From positions 1-7,035 of the forward strand of contig CAAFVW010000067.1 of assembly GCA_900766575.1 (NCBI GenBank): a DNA stretch of 7,035 bases. Reading direction: 5' to 3'. Position 1 is the stretch's first letter; the number at the start of each line of letters is the position of its first letter. The notes below the pieces were generated by a model. The model was not told where the DNA came from. It was given only the letters and a program-made list of their open reading frames with translations, and ran no database searches. Position numbers and translations under genes: made by a program. The stretch comes from Lachnospiraceae bacterium (lineage in GTDB: Bacteria; Bacillota; Clostridia; Lachnospirales; Lachnospiraceae). This document shows, piece by piece, positions 5,263 through 7,035 of the stretch.

Positions 5263-6207
5263 TTACAACAACGCTGCCAGATACTTCTCAAACACCACGC
5301 CCTCCTGCACGGGTGTTCCCGCCGTTTCGCTTCCGGCGATGCACAGACCTACGAAGTTCGCTGCCTTCTGCACGGAGGTGAGCAGAGTCTCCCCACGGAC
5401 GGCATCGGCGGCGAGAATGGAGGCAAAGATGTCTCCGGTGCCGGGGCGGGAGGCTCCGGCAATGGGGGTAGAAACAGTGGTATAGACACCATCATCCCAC
5501 AGAAAGTTCACCAGAGAATCCCCCTGACGGATACCTGTGATGACGATGGAAGTGCGACGGGAAGCAGTACGAGAAGTATCGATAACACTAGTGGATGCAT
5601 CATGGGAAGACTCGGATAAGGACAAGGTGGAATCCGTCTGACACAGCGTAGCCAACTTTAGACATAAGTCCGACAGCTCCTGCATCGTCCATTTCCCATC
5701 CTTCCAGGAAGTCCCGGTCAGCAGGCAGGCTTCCGTGATATTCGGCGTGATAATATCCGCCAGAGGCAGCAGTTCCTTCATCTTCTGAACATGCGTCTCT
5801 GTGATGGAGGAGTAGGCTCTGCCGTGGTCTCCCATGACCGGATCCAGCAGAAACAGGGGCGGCCGGAACATTTCCACGAATTCCCGTACAATGTCGATCT
5901 GCTCTTCATTTCCTAAGAATCCACAGTATAACCCATCGAAGGTAAGCCCCAGTTCGTTCCACGCTTTTATATAATCTCGCATATGAGAGGTATAGTCATC
6001 AAAATGGCAGAGAGGAAATCCTAAATGGTTCGATAAAACAGAAGTAGGCACAGGGCATACCTGTACCTTCATTACGCTGATCACGGGCAGGGACACGGTG
6101 GTGGAGCAGCGCCCGAAACCGGCAATATCATTGATCATAGCAAGGCGGGGAACGAAATCCCCGCCTTTATGAGCAGTAGTATTACAATTGTTAGCATTAC
6201 ATTTCAT
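5263..6207 (-). CDS. Pyridoxal/pyridoxamine kinase-like protein (ribokinase superfamily)
   Basis: A 314-residue kinase of the PdxK/PdxY branch, which phosphorylates vitamin B6 vitamers with ATP in the cytosol to feed the pyridoxal-phosphate pool. Substrate-side landmarks are MINDIAGFGRCS (24-35) and CPVPTSVLSNHLGFP (51-65). LLDPVMGDHGR (120-130) and TPNITEACLLTG (154-165) follow, then VITG (222-225) and the anion-hole and catalytic GTGD (256-259, with Asp259 as base). About 20 residues precede the usual start (Asn/Cys-rich), and a Ser/Thr-rich stretch (about 190-220) looks like an insertion, making it longer than the 280-290 residues typical of PdxK and PdxY. The first beta strand (RLAMIND) lies upstream of the next ATG, so the start at 6207 is needed; AGGA lies 7 bases before it. 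It overlaps the transporter gene by 11 bases, implying coupled translation. Exact substrate preference is inferred. Confidence 0.88.
   Translation of the reverse strand: MKCNANNCNTTAHKGGDFVPRLAMINDIAGFGRCSTTVSLPVISVMKVQVCPVPTSVLSNHLGFPLCHFDDYTSHMRDYIKAWNELGLTFDGLYCGFLGNEEQIDIVREFVEMFRPPLFLLDPVMGDHGRAYSSITETHVQKMKELLPLADIITPNITEACLLTGTSWKDGKWTMQELSDLCLKLATLCQTDSTLSLSESSHDASTSVIDTSRTASRRTSIVITGIRQGDSLVNFLWDDGVYTTVSTPIAGASRPGTGDIFASILAADAVRGETLLTSVQKAANFVGLCIAGSETAGTPVQEGVVFEKYLAALL
6142..6167 (-). other. Perfect 10-bp GC-rich hairpin inside the kinase 5' coding region
   Basis: The arms at 6158-6167 and 6142-6151 (AAGGCGGGGA and its exact complement) flank a 6-base loop, TTTCGT on the minus strand. 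The hairpin begins about 40 bases after the kinase ATG and covers codons 14 to 22. No T-run follows on either strand, so it is not a typical terminator. Its strength and position suggest an effect on translation or RNA stability, or the remains of a small palindromic insertion that also created the N-terminal extension. Confidence 0.6.
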
Positions 6208-7035
6208 GGAATAATCCTGCTTTCTTCAGTGCCGGACGAAGTGCCAGATAAAGGACGGTTGCCAAAACAACTGCCCAGACAGCATTAAAGGCAGTAACAC
6301 CGGTTGCAATTTTTGCCAATGCCTTGGAAATATCCTGAGGCACCCCTAACAAATATGTCTTATAGAAGTACCCTACCAAAGGATCGGCTACAATATTAAA
6401 TGCCATACCGCAGACAGAAGCTAAAATAGTGACACGAGCCACATATTTTTTCGGATGCTCAGCACTCAGGTGGAAAATCTTGTGAGCTACCAGACCTACG
6501 ATCAGACCGATGCACAGTTTTAATAGGAAAGTCTTGGGAGCACTGGTTACATAAGCAGTAGTCAGGTCAGCGATGGTCATACCCACGGCACCGGCAAGTC
6601 CACCCCAGTAACCACCCAGAAGCAGAGCAGCCAGTACACAGAAAACATTGCCGAAGTGCACTGCGGTTTTTTCCAGACTGCCGGGAACGGGAATGTCAAA
6701 TTTCAAAAAAGCAAAGCCGATGTAGCAAAGAGCCGCCAATAATCCTGCCTGAGCCAGTCTGGTTACATCCACCTTTTTTTCTGCGGAAGGAACGCCTGCG
6801 ATGGCATTGTACAATCCCTTGGCAGTTAACAGGATAGCGAAGAATACCAGAACCAGGCTGTAGGAGTAAGGGCGCTCTGCGGACAGCTTCTGGTCGGACA
6901 GAGTGGACTTCGAAGCGGCCAATTCATCCTTCTGCGCATTCAGGGCATCCAGATCACCGTCTGCTGTGCCGCCGGTGACTGCCTCAATGGAAGCTTCTTC
7001 TTCTTCCAGCTGTGCCTTGACATCGCTTAACTGGC
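6197..7035 (-). CDS. ECF transporter S component with N-terminal coiled coil (5' end outside window)
   Basis: A substrate-binding membrane subunit of an energy-coupling-factor vitamin transporter. A TTG at 6922 would give 241 residues, but the frame stays open to the window edge (278 residues visible), so the true start lies outside. The upstream part has leucine heptads (QLSDVKAQLEEEEASI, then LNAQKDELAASKSTL) broken by a Gly-rich turn, indicating a helical hairpin or coiled coil; the TTG codon is itself a heptad leucine, arguing against it as the start. Counting from 6922, an extra hydrophobic segment (about 22-41) precedes the S-component core: LAQAGLLAALCYIGF (56-70), HFGNVFCVLAALLLGGYWGGLAGAVG (89-114), ADLTTAYVTSAPKTFLLK (118-135), NIVADPLVGYF (176-186) and a final helix (about 211-228). 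The neighbouring kinase suggests vitamin B6 as substrate; riboflavin or another vitamin is possible. No ATPase or T-component gene is visible, so a shared ECF module is likely. Confidence 0.85.
   Translation of the reverse strand, partial: QLSDVKAQLEEEEASIEAVTGGTADGDLDALNAQKDELAASKSTLSDQKLSAERPYSYSLVLVFFAILLTAKGLYNAIAGVPSAEKKVDVTRLAQAGLLAALCYIGFAFLKFDIPVPGSLEKTAVHFGNVFCVLAALLLGGYWGGLAGAVGMTIADLTTAYVTSAPKTFLLKLCIGLIVGLVAHKIFHLSAEHPKKYVARVTILASVCGMAFNIVADPLVGYFYKTYLLGVPQDISKALAKIATGVTAFNAVWAVVLATVLYLALRPALKKAGLFHEM

Noticed and set aside
5246..5485. Rightward reading frame of 79 codons opposite the kinase 3' end
   Set aside because: It lies antisense to a well-supported kinase gene, has no ribosome site and no recognisable domain.
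6197..6922. TTG at 6922 as the true start of the ECF component, with AAGGA just upstream
   Set aside because: The frame is open to the window edge and the leucine-heptad pattern runs through the TTG codon, so an upstream start is more likely.

Overview
The window looks like chromosome of a Gram-positive anaerobe of the class Clostridia, most likely Lachnospiraceae. This is inferred from moderate GC content, strong GGAG-type ribosome sites, a PadR/DUF1700/DUF4097 cassette, a Clostridia-style divergent PlsY-like protein and an ECF vitamin transporter component. No species can be named from the sequence alone. There are no RNA genes, CRISPR arrays, insertion sequences or phage genes. No gap between genes exceeds about 180 bases.

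The left half (1-3993) is transcribed rightward in two blocks. Block 1 (22-1808) pairs a UgtP/MGDG-synthase-type glycosyltransferase with a divergent PlsY-like acyltransferase, so it is probably a membrane-lipid unit whose promoter lies left of the window. Block 2 (1941-3993) is a compact operon: a PadR-type repressor, a DUF1700 (HAAS-type) membrane protein and a membrane-anchored DUF4097 repeat protein. It has a near-consensus promoter (TTGACG, 17 bp, TATAGT). A perfect 21-bp inverted repeat covers the -10 box and is centred almost exactly on the predicted transcription start, which strongly suggests autoregulation by the PadR protein. A hairpin with a T-run closes the operon at about 4002-4062.

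The right half (4049-7035) is transcribed leftward and converges on the first half. From right to left it holds an ECF transporter S component whose frame runs off the window edge, an overlapping pyridoxal/pyridoxamine-kinase-like gene, and a DUF1016/YhcG-type PD-(D/E)XK nuclease. The first two make a plausible vitamin B6 uptake-and-phosphorylation pair. The nuclease gene is visibly more AT-rich, has its own promoter, and probably starts at a TTG codon behind a strong Shine-Dalgarno sequence. It looks like an orphan accessory or defence-type gene next to housekeeping genes.

Three things deserve most attention: the dyad operator at the PadR operon, the unrecorded coiled-coil and extra membrane segment at the N-terminus of the ECF component, and the strong hairpin inside the first codons of the kinase gene. 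Nothing here is clearly a wholly new system. The best candidate for under-described biology is the PadR-DUF1700-DUF4097 envelope-surveillance cassette and its link to the lipid genes beside it.
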